In this document: piece after piece, positions 48,304-57,561 of the stretch
How the letters are laid out: every line of letters starts with the position of its first letter
Position numbering within the stretch: the stretch's first letter is position 1
Assembly: GCA_030652215.1 (NCBI GenBank)
Contig: JAUSBC010000008.1
Location: 1-64,000 of the forward strand
From: Sideroxyarcus sp.
GTDB taxonomy: Bacteria > Pseudomonadota > Gammaproteobacteria > Burkholderiales > Gallionellaceae
Length of the DNA stretch: 64,000 bases
Direction of reading: 5' to 3'
Position numbers and translations under genes: made by a program
The notes under the pieces: generated by a model
What the model was told of the DNA's origin: nothing
Seen by the model: the letters and a program-made list of their open reading frames with translations, nothing else
Databases searched by the model: none

Positions 48304-48313
48304 GGTTTCCGGG

Positions 48314-51300
48314 ATGAATATGCTGAAGAAGTTATTGCCACTGTTGTTTGCCCTGACCGTACCGGATGCGGCGCTTGCCGCTGACCTGTTCGGCGATGAG
48401 CGCGTGCGCGATAACGGCAGCGTCGGTGCCTCCACCGAACAGTATCCGGTTGAGGACGGCGTGTTCGCGCCCATGATCAAAAACGAGCCGCAGAAAGAAG
48501 CGGGCGACAAGCTGGAAAAGAAGCAGGTGCTGGAAAAAGCGGCGAAGACGGTCAAGCTGCAGAATGTGGTACCGCCCATCCGCTTCGGCTCCGGCAAAGC
48601 GGAGATTCCGCCCGAGTACATCGGCCTGCTGCGCGGCGTGCTCGACAAGATGAAGGACAGGGCCAACGTGCGCCTGCACTTTGTCGGCTACAGCGACAAC
48701 GTGCAACTGAGCGGCGCGCTGGCGGCTAGATACAACGACAACGTCGGCCTGTCGCGCGAGCGCGCCGGGACCACCGCCGAATATTTCCAGAACGCGCTCG
48801 GCCTGCCGCCGGAATCGATTTCCTACGAAGGCCTGGGCGAGGCGAATCCGGTCGCAAGCAATGACCGCGAGCCCGGCCGCGCGCAGAACCGCCGCGTCGA
48901 GGTGGAGGTGTGGTACGACGAAATCAGTGACATGCTGGTAGAGAAAGAAATCCTGATCGCCAACCCGGTCAACCGCATCAAAGTGTGCCGCGTGGAGACT
49001 GTGTGCAAGCTGCGTTACAAGGAAGGCCTGGCGCGCCGCGCAAGGATCAAGAACCTGGTCGAGCCGCTGCGCTACGACGAAGACAACATGCAGATTCCCG
49101 CCGAATTCCTGCAGCAGTTGCAGCGCGCGCAGCAAAACTTGCGCGAAAGAACCGGCGTGGTGGTCAAGTTCGTCGGCCACACCGACAACATTCCGCTGGA
49201 AGGCCGCGACCTGCGTATCTACGGCACCCATCTGAGTCTTTCCAAGGCGCGCGCGCGGCGCGTGGCGCTGGCGGTGCAGGACGCGCTGCGTCTGCCGAGC
49301 GCTGCGGCGGACAGCGACGGCAAGGGCGACAAATATCCGCTCACCGCCAACGACACGCCCAAGGGCCGCAGTCTCAACCGCCGCATCGAGGTGGAGTTCT
49401 GGTACGACGACCCGCTGCAGGAACTGCCCGATGAACCGCAGATCTGCCCCGAGTCCGCCGCTGCAGAGACGGTGACCCGCACTTACGATCCGCCCTCCGG
49501 CGCCATCGACCCGGTTTACTTCGACGAGACACAGCCGATCATGCCGCCCGGTTACGCGCAGCGCCTGTTGCGCCTGATGCAGGAACTGAAGGACAAGGCC
49601 AACGTGCGCCTGCGCTTCGTCGGCTACACCAGCAACGAGCGGCTGAGTCGCCGCACAGCGGACGTCTATGGCGACGACATCGGCCTCTCCACCGCGCGCG
49701 CGCGCCGGGTGAGGGAGCTGGTCGGCGCGGAGATCAAACTCAAGCCGGAACAGATGGAGCACGAAGGCCACGGCAACGTGCAAAGCGCCGACGTGGTGAA
49801 CGCGGGATTTGCCGGGGCCGAGCGCTCGCGCGTGGACGTGCAGATCATCTACGACGAACTGGCACAGCTCGACGATAACGAGGGACTGGACATCACGCGC
49901 ATCACACGCGAGGTGCAGACGCAGAATCCCTACGCGCTTAACCTGATGCGTATCACCGTGGACGGCATGCCCATCGACGATCCGGGCAAGAGCGTGACGG
50001 ACGTGCAGCGCTGCACCGATGTGGCGCTGGACAAGGCGGACATCCGCTTCCGCTTCGACAACCTCGAATTCAAGCCGCGCCTCAACGCCAGCGCCTGGCC
50101 GCTGAGCGTACGTTACCGCGACGACTTCAACACCGCCGCGCTGGAGAACCGCGTCAGCTTCAAGCTTTACAGCAACTACCCCGCCTTCTTCGAACGCGCC
50201 GAAATCCGCCTGTTCGATGAGACGCAATCGCTGCGCGACACGCCGCTGGCGGTGGTGCCGGTGAATGCCGACGGCGACGCCGAGTGGCGCGCCGAGTTCG
50301 AGGAATATCGCGCGCCGGGCCGCACGCTCAAATACGTGCTGCGCGTTTACGACAAGGCAGGACATTTCGACGAAACAGCCGAACAGAACCTGTGGCTGGT
50401 GGACAAGGTGAGCGAGGAATCCCTGAACGCCGACGCGAGCAAGGAGCTGCTGGTCGGCTACGGCGAAAACCGGCTTGCAGTGCAGAACATTCCGCTCAAC
50501 GGCGGCTCGGTGGTCGCCCTCGGCAGCAAGATTCCCGAGGGTCGCCAGGTGTGGCTGGCGGGCCATGCGGTGCCCGTGGGCAAGGACGGCAAGTTCGTCG
50601 CCGAGCAACTGCTGCCCACGGGCATGCACAGCGTTGAACTGGCGGTGCTCGACCAACAGGGCAACGGCGAACTGTTCCTGCGCGATCTGGAACTGAAACG
50701 CAACGACTGGTTCCGCGTCGGCATCGCCGACATCACCGCCTCGCGCGACCGTACCAACGGTCCGGCGGCGCTGGTCACCCAGGACCAGACCCATTACGAC
50801 AACGACCTCAGCGTCGACGGCCGCCTCGCGTTCTACACCAAAGGCAAGTTCGGCGACGACTGGCACCTGACCGCCAGCGCCGACACGCGCGAGGGACCGC
50901 TCAAGGATATTTTCAGCAACTTCATGAACAAGGCGCCCGACGCCATGTTCCGCCGCATTGACCCCGACTATTATTATCCGAGCTACGGCGACGACAGCAC
51001 CGTGGAGGAAGACGCGCCGACACTGGGCAAGCTGTATGTGAAACTGAAGAAAGCTGAAAACCACATTCTGTGGGGTAACTTCAAGGTCGGCTACAACGGC
51101 AGCTCGCTGGCGCGCGTGGATCGCAGTCTCTACGGCCTGAACCTGCACGGGCAGTCCGCCGACACCACCGGCTTCGGCGAACAGCGCCTCTACGTCGACG
51201 GTTTCGCCGCCGAGCCGGGCACCGTCGCCAGCCGCGAGGAAATGCGCGGCACCGGCGGCTCACTCTACTTCCTGCGCCACCAGGACATCCTCACCGGCTC

Positions 51301-53389
51301 GGAGCGCATTTTTGTCGAGATCCGCGACAAGGACTCGGGACTCGTGGTCGGCGCCAAGGCGCTCAGCGTCGGGCTCGACTACGACATCGACTACCTGCAG
51401 GGACGCATCCTGCTCAGCGAACCGCTTTCCGCCACGGTCAGCGACAGCATGCTGGTCTCCACCGGCGGCAGCAGCGGCGACCAGGCTTATCTGGTGGTGC
51501 GCTACGAATACACTCCGGGCTTCGACAGCATAGACACCCTAGCCAGCGGCGGACGCGTGCACTACTGGTTCGGCGACCGCGTGAAGATCGGCCTGACCGG
51601 CAACAAGAGCAACGAAGACGGCGCCAAGAGCAGCCTCAACGGCATCGACGTTACCCTGCGCAAGAGTGCCGCCACCTGGGTGAAACTGGAAAGCTCGCAA
51701 AGCGAAGGACAGGGCATCACCACCCTCAACTCCGCCGACGGCGGTTACACGTTCGACCAGAGCGGCGCCTTGATTACCAACGACAGCAAAGCAAGTGCGC
51801 TGCGCGTCGACACCAGCGTCGCGCTGACCGATATGTTCGACGGCACGCAAGGCGCGCTGACGCTCTACAGCCAGAAACTGGATGCCGGTTTTTCCGCACC
51901 GGGCCTGATCACCGAATTCGACACCAGCCAGTACGGCGGCACACTCAGCATGCCGCTGGACGCGCAATTCAAACTGCGCGCCAAGTCCGACACCAGCAAG
52001 CGCGAGCAGAGCCTGAGCACCTCGGCCAACGAGGTCGACATCGACTACCTGCTGACCGACCAGTGGACCCTGAGCGGCGGCATGCGTCAGGATGATCGCC
52101 AGGACGACTCCGCCGTCGTCCCGCTCACACAGAAAGAAGGCACGCGCACCGACATGCGCGTGCAAGCGGGCTACGATTCGAAGAGCGACTGGAGCACCTA
52201 CGCATTCCTGCAGGATACGGTGAGCCGCAGCGGCAACCGCGAAGCCAACGGCAGGGTCGGTGCGGGCGGCGACTACCGCGTCAGCGAGCGCTTCAAGATC
52301 AACGCCGAAGTGTCGAGCGGCGATCTGGGTGCGGGCGGCAAGCTCGGCAGCGAATACCTGTATTCGGATCGCACCAGCCTCTACACCAACTATGCGATGG
52401 AGAACGAAACCAGCGACAACGGCCTGCGCGCCAAGAAAGGCAACCTCACTTCCGGCGTGCGCAGCCACTACTCCGATACCACCAGCGTCTACGTCGAAGA
52501 ACGCTACACCCACGGCAACATGCCCACCGGCCTGACCCACACCGCCGGGGTCGACGTCGCACCGAATGATCGCTGGAACTACGGCGGCAATATCGACTTC
52601 GGCACACTCACTGACTACACCACCGGCGCAACAACCGAGCGCACCGCGGCTGGTATCAAGGCCGGTTACCAGTTCGACGAAATGACTGTCGCCAGCGCCT
52701 TCGAATACCGCGTCGACAAAACCGAGAACAGCAGCGCTGTCAGCTCCGAACGCACCACCTGGCTGACCAAGAACAGCCTGAAATACCAGCTCGATGCTGA
52801 CTGGCGCCTGATCGGCAAATACAACCACTCCGACAGCAAGAGCAGCCTCGGCGAGTTCTACAACGGCAACTATACCGAGGCAGTGATCGGCTATGCCTAC
52901 CGTCCGGTCGAGGACGACCGCCTCAACGCGCTGTTCAAGTACACCTACTTCTACAACCTGCCCACTGCGGACCAGATGACCGTCGCCAACACCGCCGCGT
53001 CATTTATCCAGAAGAGCCACATCGTCTCCGCCGACGCCATCTACGACGTCACCCAGCAATGGAGCGTGGGCGGCAAATACGCCTACCGCCTGGGCCAGCT
53101 CAGCATGGACCGCGCCGACCCGGTGTTCTTCGACAGCCGCGCGCAACTCGCCATCATCCGCGCCGACTGGCACTTCGTCCGCCGCTGGGATGCCCTCATC
53201 GAAGGCCGCGTGCTCAACCTGCCGGATGCTCAAGACCGCCGCAGCGGCATACTGCTGGCGATCTACCGCCACCTTGGCGATAACGTGAAGATAGGCGCAG
53301 GCTACAACTTCACCGACTTTTCAGACGACCTCACCGACCTGAGTTACGATAGCCACGGCGTGTTTATTAATATTATTGGGAAGATGTGA
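48314..53389 (+). CDS. Outer-membrane protein with three OmpA-like domains and a large C-terminal barrel-like region
   Basis: The 1691-residue protein has a signal peptide (MNMLKKLLPLLFALTVPDAALAAD). Three OmpA_C-like domains follow at about 80-200, 235-375 and 390-515, each with the pattern LRFVGYTSNERLS plus LSxxRARxV and a RVEVEVWYD-type end. The middle of the protein (about 530-830) looks like Ig/surface-repeat domains. The C-terminal half (about 850-1691) has alternating Tyr/Thr/Ser-rich strands typical of a large beta barrel, ending IIGKM. OmpA-like domains normally follow a barrel, so their N-terminal triple placement is unusual. The neighbouring giant protein also ends in an OmpA-like domain. 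A role in anchoring or displaying that protein is likely but inferred. Confidence 0.85.
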   Translation: MNMLKKLLPLLFALTVPDAALAADLFGDERVRDNGSVGASTEQYPVEDGVFAPMIKNEPQKEAGDKLEKKQVLEKAAKTVKLQNVVPPIRFGSGKAEIPPEYIGLLRGVLDKMKDRANVRLHFVGYSDNVQLSGALAARYNDNVGLSRERAGTTAEYFQNALGLPPESISYEGLGEANPVASNDREPGRAQNRRVEVEVWYDEISDMLVEKEILIANPVNRIKVCRVETVCKLRYKEGLARRARIKNLVEPLRYDEDNMQIPAEFLQQLQRAQQNLRERTGVVVKFVGHTDNIPLEGRDLRIYGTHLSLSKARARRVALAVQDALRLPSAAADSDGKGDKYPLTANDTPKGRSLNRRIEVEFWYDDPLQELPDEPQICPESAAAETVTRTYDPPSGAIDPVYFDETQPIMPPGYAQRLLRLMQELKDKANVRLRFVGYTSNERLSRRTADVYGDDIGLSTARARRVRELVGAEIKLKPEQMEHEGHGNVQSADVVNAGFAGAERSRVDVQIIYDELAQLDDNEGLDITRITREVQTQNPYALNLMRITVDGMPIDDPGKSVTDVQRCTDVALDKADIRFRFDNLEFKPRLNASAWPLSVRYRDDFNTAALENRVSFKLYSNYPAFFERAEIRLFDETQSLRDTPLAVVPVNADGDAEWRAEFEEYRAPGRTLKYVLRVYDKAGHFDETAEQNLWLVDKVSEESLNADASKELLVGYGENRLAVQNIPLNGGSVVALGSKIPEGRQVWLAGHAVPVGKDGKFVAEQLLPTGMHSVELAVLDQQGNGELFLRDLELKRNDWFRVGIADITASRDRTNGPAALVTQDQTHYDNDLSVDGRLAFYTKGKFGDDWHLTASADTREGPLKDIFSNFMNKAPDAMFRRIDPDYYYPSYGDDSTVEEDAPTLGKLYVKLKKAENHILWGNFKVGYNGSSLARVDRSLYGLNLHGQSADTTGFGEQRLYVDGFAAEPGTVASREEMRGTGGSLYFLRHQDILTGSERIFVEIRDKDSGLVVGAKALSVGLDYDIDYLQGRILLSEPLSATVSDSMLVSTGGSSGDQAYLVVRYEYTPGFDSIDTLASGGRVHYWFGDRVKIGLTGNKSNEDGAKSSLNGIDVTLRKSAATWVKLESSQSEGQGITTLNSADGGYTFDQSGALITNDSKASALRVDTSVALTDMFDGTQGALTLYSQKLDAGFSAPGLITEFDTSQYGGTLSMPLDAQFKLRAKSDTSKREQSLSTSANEVDIDYLLTDQWTLSGGMRQDDRQDDSAVVPLTQKEGTRTDMRVQAGYDSKSDWSTYAFLQDTVSRSGNREANGRVGAGGDYRVSERFKINAEVSSGDLGAGGKLGSEYLYSDRTSLYTNYAMENETSDNGLRAKKGNLTSGVRSHYSDTTSVYVEERYTHGNMPTGLTHTAGVDVAPNDRWNYGGNIDFGTLTDYTTGATTERTAAGIKAGYQFDEMTVASAFEYRVDKTENSSAVSSERTTWLTKNSLKYQLDADWRLIGKYNHSDSKSSLGEFYNGNYTEAVIGYAYRPVEDDRLNALFKYTYFYNLPTADQMTVANTAASFIQKSHIVSADAIYDVTQQWSVGGKYAYRLGQLSMDRADPVFFDSRAQLAIIRADWHFVRRWDALIEGRVLNLPDAQDRRSGILLAIYRHLGDNVKIGAGYNFTDFSDDLTDLSYDSHGVFINIIGKM

Positions 53390-53472
53390 TTTAAATTTTC
53401 CAGTTGCATGCCCTCCAGCATAATCAATGACTCGGCTGGCTGCTTTATTGACCCGTTATGAATGAAGTGCCA

Positions 53473-53492
53473 CGTCATTCCGGCGAAGGCCG
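53473..53492. repeat. Single arm of the CGTCATTCCGGCG repeat family
   Basis: CGTCATTCCGGCGAAGGCCG matches one arm of the inverted-repeat elements at 22927-23049 and 57410-57517. No second arm is found nearby, so it is a remnant. The remaining intergenic bases show no gene. Confidence 0.6.
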
Positions 53493-53546
53493 CTCATCAC
53501 TTTTTTGGCACCAGCGTGGCCAGGTAGATACACCCCAGCCAGCAAC

Positions 53547-53573
53547 AAAAAAAGGGGGCCTAAGCCCCCGTTT
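53547..53573. terminator. Bidirectional intrinsic terminator
   Basis: GGGGGC (53554-53559) pairs with GCCCCC (53564-53569) around CTAA. Seven A residues precede it, giving T7 on the minus strand, and GTTTT follows on the plus strand. It sits between the convergent OmpA-family and PEP-CTERM genes and serves best for the latter. Confidence 0.85.
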
Positions 53574-53594
53574 TGAATTGAATGCCAACCAGAA

Positions 53595-54488
53595 TTAATC
53601 GTTGAGTTCTTTTCTGCGACGTGCCGTAAAACCCAGCATGCTCAAGCCAACCAGCAGCATGGCGTAGGTTTCGGGTTCGGGAACGGAGGAGATAATGCCT
53701 CCCCCGCCGCATGTCGTACATGCGCTCAGGCTGGCGAGGAACACCCCGGTATCGTAAGCATGGTCACCAGTGTCAGCGACGGCGATCTGCAACGTATGTG
53801 TTGTTTTGGATAAGTCCAACAAACCGACTAGCTGCAGGGCACTGGTAAAACCATCGTATTCGATCCCATAGCCACCCGCAGTGTTGTTGTTAAAGTTACC
53901 GTTACTCGCCACAGACGAAAGCGATGCATAGCTTCCGTCCGAAAACGTCGCATAGTTAGTCCCGTCCACGACGAATGCGAAGCCATCGGCGAATGTTGTA
54001 CCGGCAAATTCCGGATACTCATCACTACCGTATATGAACATCGACGAAACAGAAGTGATTCCGGTATCCACGGTGAAGTTGAAACTCAACGTGTTCGAGT
54101 CGTAAGACTCGTTCCCTCCAGACGCAGCGGAGACCCAGGAGTTGCCTACGGTGTTCGTTATGTTTGTGTAGTTTGAAGAGGTATTCGTCAACGGAATCAG
54201 TGCCGACCCCGAGGTCAGCAAAATACCGTCAGCCAGACTGATAGCGGGTTGGCCGACACTACTGCTGCTCAGGTTGAATCCTGTATAGGTACCAGACTGT
54301 GAAATGTCGGTATTCCCAATATAGGAAATCGAACCGGTCGTCACGTTAATACCGCTACTCGATCCGAGCCAGGTGTTTGTGAGTGTTTCTCCTGCATTAG
54401 AAGTAACCCCGGTGATGTTTAACGCACTTGCCTGAGATGCGACCAGCAGCGACGCAATTATCAGGCCTACTTTTGTCATTCGAATCAT
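53595..54488 (-). CDS. PEP-CTERM sorted secreted protein with choice-of-anchor-like domain
   Basis: The 297-residue protein has a signal peptide (cleavage near ASALNI) and a Ser/Thr/Asn-rich beta domain with FIYGSDEYPEFAGTTFADGF, typical of choice-of-anchor L-type surface domains. A canonical PEP-CTERM tail ends the protein: VPEPETYAMLLVGLSMLG followed by ARRRK. Such tails are cut by exosortase (EpsH) and the proteins are linked to exopolysaccharide. No exosortase gene is in the window, so one must be elsewhere if this is functional. AGGGGA precedes the ATG. The 296 bp upstream is AT-rich and holds no other gene. Confidence 0.93.
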   Translation of the reverse strand: MIRMTKVGLIIASLLVASQASALNITGVTSNAGETLTNTWLGSSSGINVTTGSISYIGNTDISQSGTYTGFNLSSSSVGQPAISLADGILLTSGSALIPLTNTSSNYTNITNTVGNSWVSAASGGNESYDSNTLSFNFTVDTGITSVSSMFIYGSDEYPEFAGTTFADGFAFVVDGTNYATFSDGSYASLSSVASNGNFNNNTAGGYGIEYDGFTSALQLVGLLDLSKTTHTLQIAVADTGDHAYDTGVFLASLSACTTCGGGGIISSVPEPETYAMLLVGLSMLGFTARRRKELND

Positions 54489-54784
54489 TTAGTTTCCCCT
54501 GGTGTTAAGTTAAAGTCATTTTTCGGCGTGAGACTCCACGCCTTTGCCGAACTTCCTCCGAGTTACATTTATATAGCTATTTTTCTAAAAGGTTTTTTCA
54601 CTATACAAATTTTCGCAATGAATGCTATTGGACTTTGGTACAGGGATATATGGCGAAAGGTCAAAATCCTTCCCCTTCCGGTGGCTTTGCTTTGCCAGTC
54701 CTATCCCGTGCGGTGTTGAAGGATTCAGAGGTGGAAGAAGAATAATGAGAAGAAGGAAGAATATAGGAATAGGGTCAGAGTGAG

Positions 54785-55500
54785 CTAGCCCGCCTTCCCC
54801 GCTTTTTCTTCCCCGGTCAACCTTTGCATGTCATTCAGCGCGGAAATTGTCGAGAGCTGATTTTTGCTGCTGATACGGATTTACACTTCTATCTGCGCTG
54901 TCTGCTGGAGGCCGATGAATCGCATTCAGCTCACCGTTCACGCTTATGTGCTGATGGGCAATCATGTATATTCGCTGGTTATGCCGATACGGAAGTGAGT
55001 CTGTCCAAAACGTTGCATTCGATCGGGCGGCGTTATGTGCAGTATTCAATAACAGATATCAGCGCACAGGGACGCTGTGGGAGGGGCGCTGTAAGAGTAC
55101 GTTGGTGGACAGTGAGCTGTATTTGCTGACGTGCATGCGTTATATCGAGATGAATCCTGTGCGGGCGAATATGGTGGCGCATCCGGGCGATTATCCTTGG
55201 TCGAGTTATCAGGCGAATGCGCAAGGGCGCGAAAATGTGTTGATTGCCCGGCACGAGTTATATCAACGTCTTGGCCGCACAAATGATGAGCGTGAGGCTG
55301 CTTATCGGCAGTTGTTCCGCGCGCAGGTTTCCAAGGCGGATGTGGATGCTATCCGCGATGCAACGAATAAGGGCTTGGCTTTGGGGGATAATAGTTTCAG
55401 TGTTAAGGTGGAGGCGTTGACGGATAGGTGGGCAACGCCTCTGCCGCGCGGAAGGCCCAAACGGTATGCCGAAAAAAATTCGAGTCTGAGCCCTAATTAG
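54785..55500 (+). pseudogene. Decayed REP-associated tyrosine transposase (Y1_Tnp family)
   Basis: Conserved blocks of a REP-associated transposase are spread over two frames. One frame has ARLPRF...PGQPLHVIQRGN and the first part of the catalytic domain. After a frameshift near 54940-55050 another frame carries FNNRYQRTGTLWEGRCKSTL, YLLTCMRYIEMNPVRANMV and HPGDYPWSSYQANAQG to the end. The original ATG appears mutated to CTA (54785-54787). The HUH motif reads GNHVYSL, so its second His has become Tyr. These lesions make it inactive. REP-like palindromes elsewhere in the window fit its former activity. Confidence 0.88.
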
Positions 55501-55503
55501 AAA

Positions 55504-56208
55504 ATGAATGAAAATATCCTGAACGTCGGCCCGCTGATCAGAAATACCAACGCTGGGCTCACTGAAGAAGAAAGCGCCCGCATGAAGCGGCATCTGGCCG
55601 AGAAGCTGCAGGCGCTCAGCGCGTTGACCGGCGCCGAGCATTTGCCGCGCGCCCGTCTGCAGCTCGACATCGCCGAGATCTTGAACGCGCTGGAACGCAA
55701 GAAGGAAGCGTGGGATATCGCGCGCGAGGCCTTCGTCACGGCCATGCAGCAGGAGTCCTGGCAGGATGCGGTGGAGGCGTGCGACGTGCTGTTTATGGCT
55801 GAACAGGCAGATTCGCTCGCGGCGCTGGGCATGGGGATCTGGCTGGCCGTTACTTTTCCGGTTGAGTCGGAGCTGACCGTTGCGATGTTGATTCATGTAA
55901 TAGAAGAGACGCCCGATAATTCGGATGGCGCCGCAGTGGCAGCGATGACTGCGCGCTATGTGGTCGATCTGCGTGCCGACGACGATCAGCATAAAAATCA
56001 GAGTTTCCTCGTCGATAACCTCATTTTCATGGTGGCGAAGCGCCACAGCAATGTGCAGGACCAGGCCGCGATGGATAAATGGTTAAAGCGGCTGGAGCTG
56101 CGCGATCCGCAGGTGTTTCTGCCGCGCCTGGCCGAGGTGGTCGATGTGCTGGTCGGCGACAAATGGTGGTTTGACCGCGATGCGTTGCGCAACCGTTTGC
56201 CTGATTAG
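55504..56208 (+). CDS. Hypothetical cytoplasmic helical protein (234 aa)
   Basis: I do not recognise this family. The 234-residue protein has no signal peptide or clear membrane segment. It is mostly helical and may contain TPR-like units, such as ARLQLDIAEILNALERKKEAWDIAREAF followed by a second helix pair. The C-terminus is rich in Asp, Arg and Trp (VGDKWWFDRDALRNRLPD). It begins 3 bp after the transposase remnant with no strong ribosome-binding site (only TTAGAAA), so its native 5' region may have been replaced. Codon usage matches the neighbours. Confidence 0.7.
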   Translation: MNENILNVGPLIRNTNAGLTEEESARMKRHLAEKLQALSALTGAEHLPRARLQLDIAEILNALERKKEAWDIAREAFVTAMQQESWQDAVEACDVLFMAEQADSLAALGMGIWLAVTFPVESELTVAMLIHVIEETPDNSDGAAVAAMTARYVVDLRADDDQHKNQSFLVDNLIFMVAKRHSNVQDQAAMDKWLKRLELRDPQVFLPRLAEVVDVLVGDKWWFDRDALRNRLPD

Positions 56209-56290
56209 CCAAGCAACAAAACCGGAATCACATCCGCGCTGTACACGGTAATACAACGCAAATTCCAAGCCATCCCGACACCGCCCCCCC

Positions 56291-56304
56291 CCCGTGAACG
56301 CGGG
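56291..56304. promoter_or_regulatory. Palindromic upstream motif, copy 1
   Basis: CCCGTGAACGCGGG is a dyad (one mismatch in 6-bp arms around AA), followed by ATTG. Its near-identical partner lies at 60378-60391 upstream of the lipoprotein gene. It is about 107 bp before the start at 56412 and directly follows a run of C residues. It could be an operator for the two-component system encoded between the two copies. Confidence 0.5.
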
Positions 56305-56411
56305 ATTGGCCTGTCCATAGCGCCTCCCTAGAATCACTTCGGCAACAGTCTCGGATATTCGGCGGATCATCTGCGCGCGATCCGCCACAACTTAATTCAC
56401 AGGGAGGAATC

Positions 56412-57386
56412 ATGTACAGACGGATCATATTGGCATTGACACTCTTGCTGGCGACCGGCGCTGTATTGGCTGACGCGCCCGGCGAAGCAATCTTTTCAGA
56501 ACCGGTTATCGGCGACAACGATCTGGATGACCTGAAAGGCGTCAAGAAAGTGGCCATCGCTTCATTTGTCGTGCAGTACGTCACCGTGCAGAACACCAAC
56601 GACGGCGGTGCACTGGTGAATTTCGACAGTACCTTGAATGCCGAACCGGCCAGGTTGCAGGCGCTCACCGAAAAGATGTACCAGAATTTCCAGGCGGGCA
56701 TCAAGGAGGCGGGATTCGAGCTGGTCAGCCATGAAACGCTCATCGCCACGCCCGAATACAAAACCATGCAGGAAAAATCCTCAAAGACGCCGCTCAAGAT
56801 GGAAACAGGTTCGCCGGGCTCCAAATCCGGCATGTACTGGAGCTACTTCTATACGCCCGACGGCATCATTCTCAATCTCAAGGGCGACGAATACGAGAAT
56901 CACAAAAAGGGTTACAGCGGTTTCAGCAATCAGGGAGATGACACGCTGACTTTCGCGGGGCGCATCGCGCAGAGTTCGACCAACTGGCCGTATTACGACG
57001 AAGACCTGCAGGAAGCGCTGGATGCGGCGACCTTGCACGTCCGCATATTCATCCCGATCACCTACGTGTGGTCCGGCAAGTCGTATGCGGGTCCGTGGAC
57101 GCATTACACCAACGGATCGATGGCCGCCGTCCGCCTCGGTGAACGTTTTACGCGCATCGGGATCGGGTACAAGGGCGACATCGCCAAGATCTATCTGACG
57201 GAAGACGTGATGACCAAGGGCGTCACCGACGCGAAGCTGATCAAGGAAACGACCAACCTGTTCGGCAAGGTGACCGGCCGCGAAATGGAGTGGACGCTGA
57301 AGATGGATGCGTATGAGGATGTGATACCCAAAGCCGCTGATCACACCCTGAAGAAATTCCTCGCCAAAATTAAGGAAAACATCTGA
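56412..57386 (+). CDS. Hypothetical exported protein (324 aa)
   Basis: I do not recognise a named family. The 324-residue protein has a signal peptide (MYRRIILALTLLLATGAVLAD) and a long periplasmic or extracellular domain with mixed helix and strand, including VKKVAIASFVVQYVTVQNTN, then WSYFYTPDGIILNLKGDEYE, and a C-terminal Lys-rich end. The opening VKKVAIASF strand is reminiscent of CsgG/LpoB-like periplasmic domains, but this is only a visual resemblance. AGGGAGG precedes the ATG. A palindromic motif shared with the 60472 gene lies upstream, which suggests joint control by the neighbouring two-component system. Confidence 0.75.
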   Translation: MYRRIILALTLLLATGAVLADAPGEAIFSEPVIGDNDLDDLKGVKKVAIASFVVQYVTVQNTNDGGALVNFDSTLNAEPARLQALTEKMYQNFQAGIKEAGFELVSHETLIATPEYKTMQEKSSKTPLKMETGSPGSKSGMYWSYFYTPDGIILNLKGDEYENHKKGYSGFSNQGDDTLTFAGRIAQSSTNWPYYDEDLQEALDAATLHVRIFIPITYVWSGKSYAGPWTHYTNGSMAAVRLGERFTRIGIGYKGDIAKIYLTEDVMTKGVTDAKLIKETTNLFGKVTGREMEWTLKMDAYEDVIPKAADHTLKKFLAKIKENI

Positions 57387-57409
57387 GGGGAACGCTGATT
57401 ATTCGATTC

Positions 57410-57517
57410 CGTCATACCGGCGCAGGCCGGTATCCAGTGGTTCAATAAAATGCTGTTTTGTCAGTGCGTTGCGCTGTCTCTTTGATCGGCTGGATACCGG
57501 CCTTCGCTGGTATGACG
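57410..57517. repeat. Inverted-repeat element with 28-bp arms (CGTCATACCGGCG family)
   Basis: The arms 57410-57437 and 57490-57517 are inverted copies with a few mismatches near the centre of each arm. They belong to the same family as 22927-23049. The element lies between the convergent exported-protein and response-regulator genes, and each transcript could form a hairpin there. Confidence 0.8.
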
Positions 57518-57561
57518 AATGAATCAGCGCTTTTCTGAAAGTTTTACTCACCGGGCCTGGC

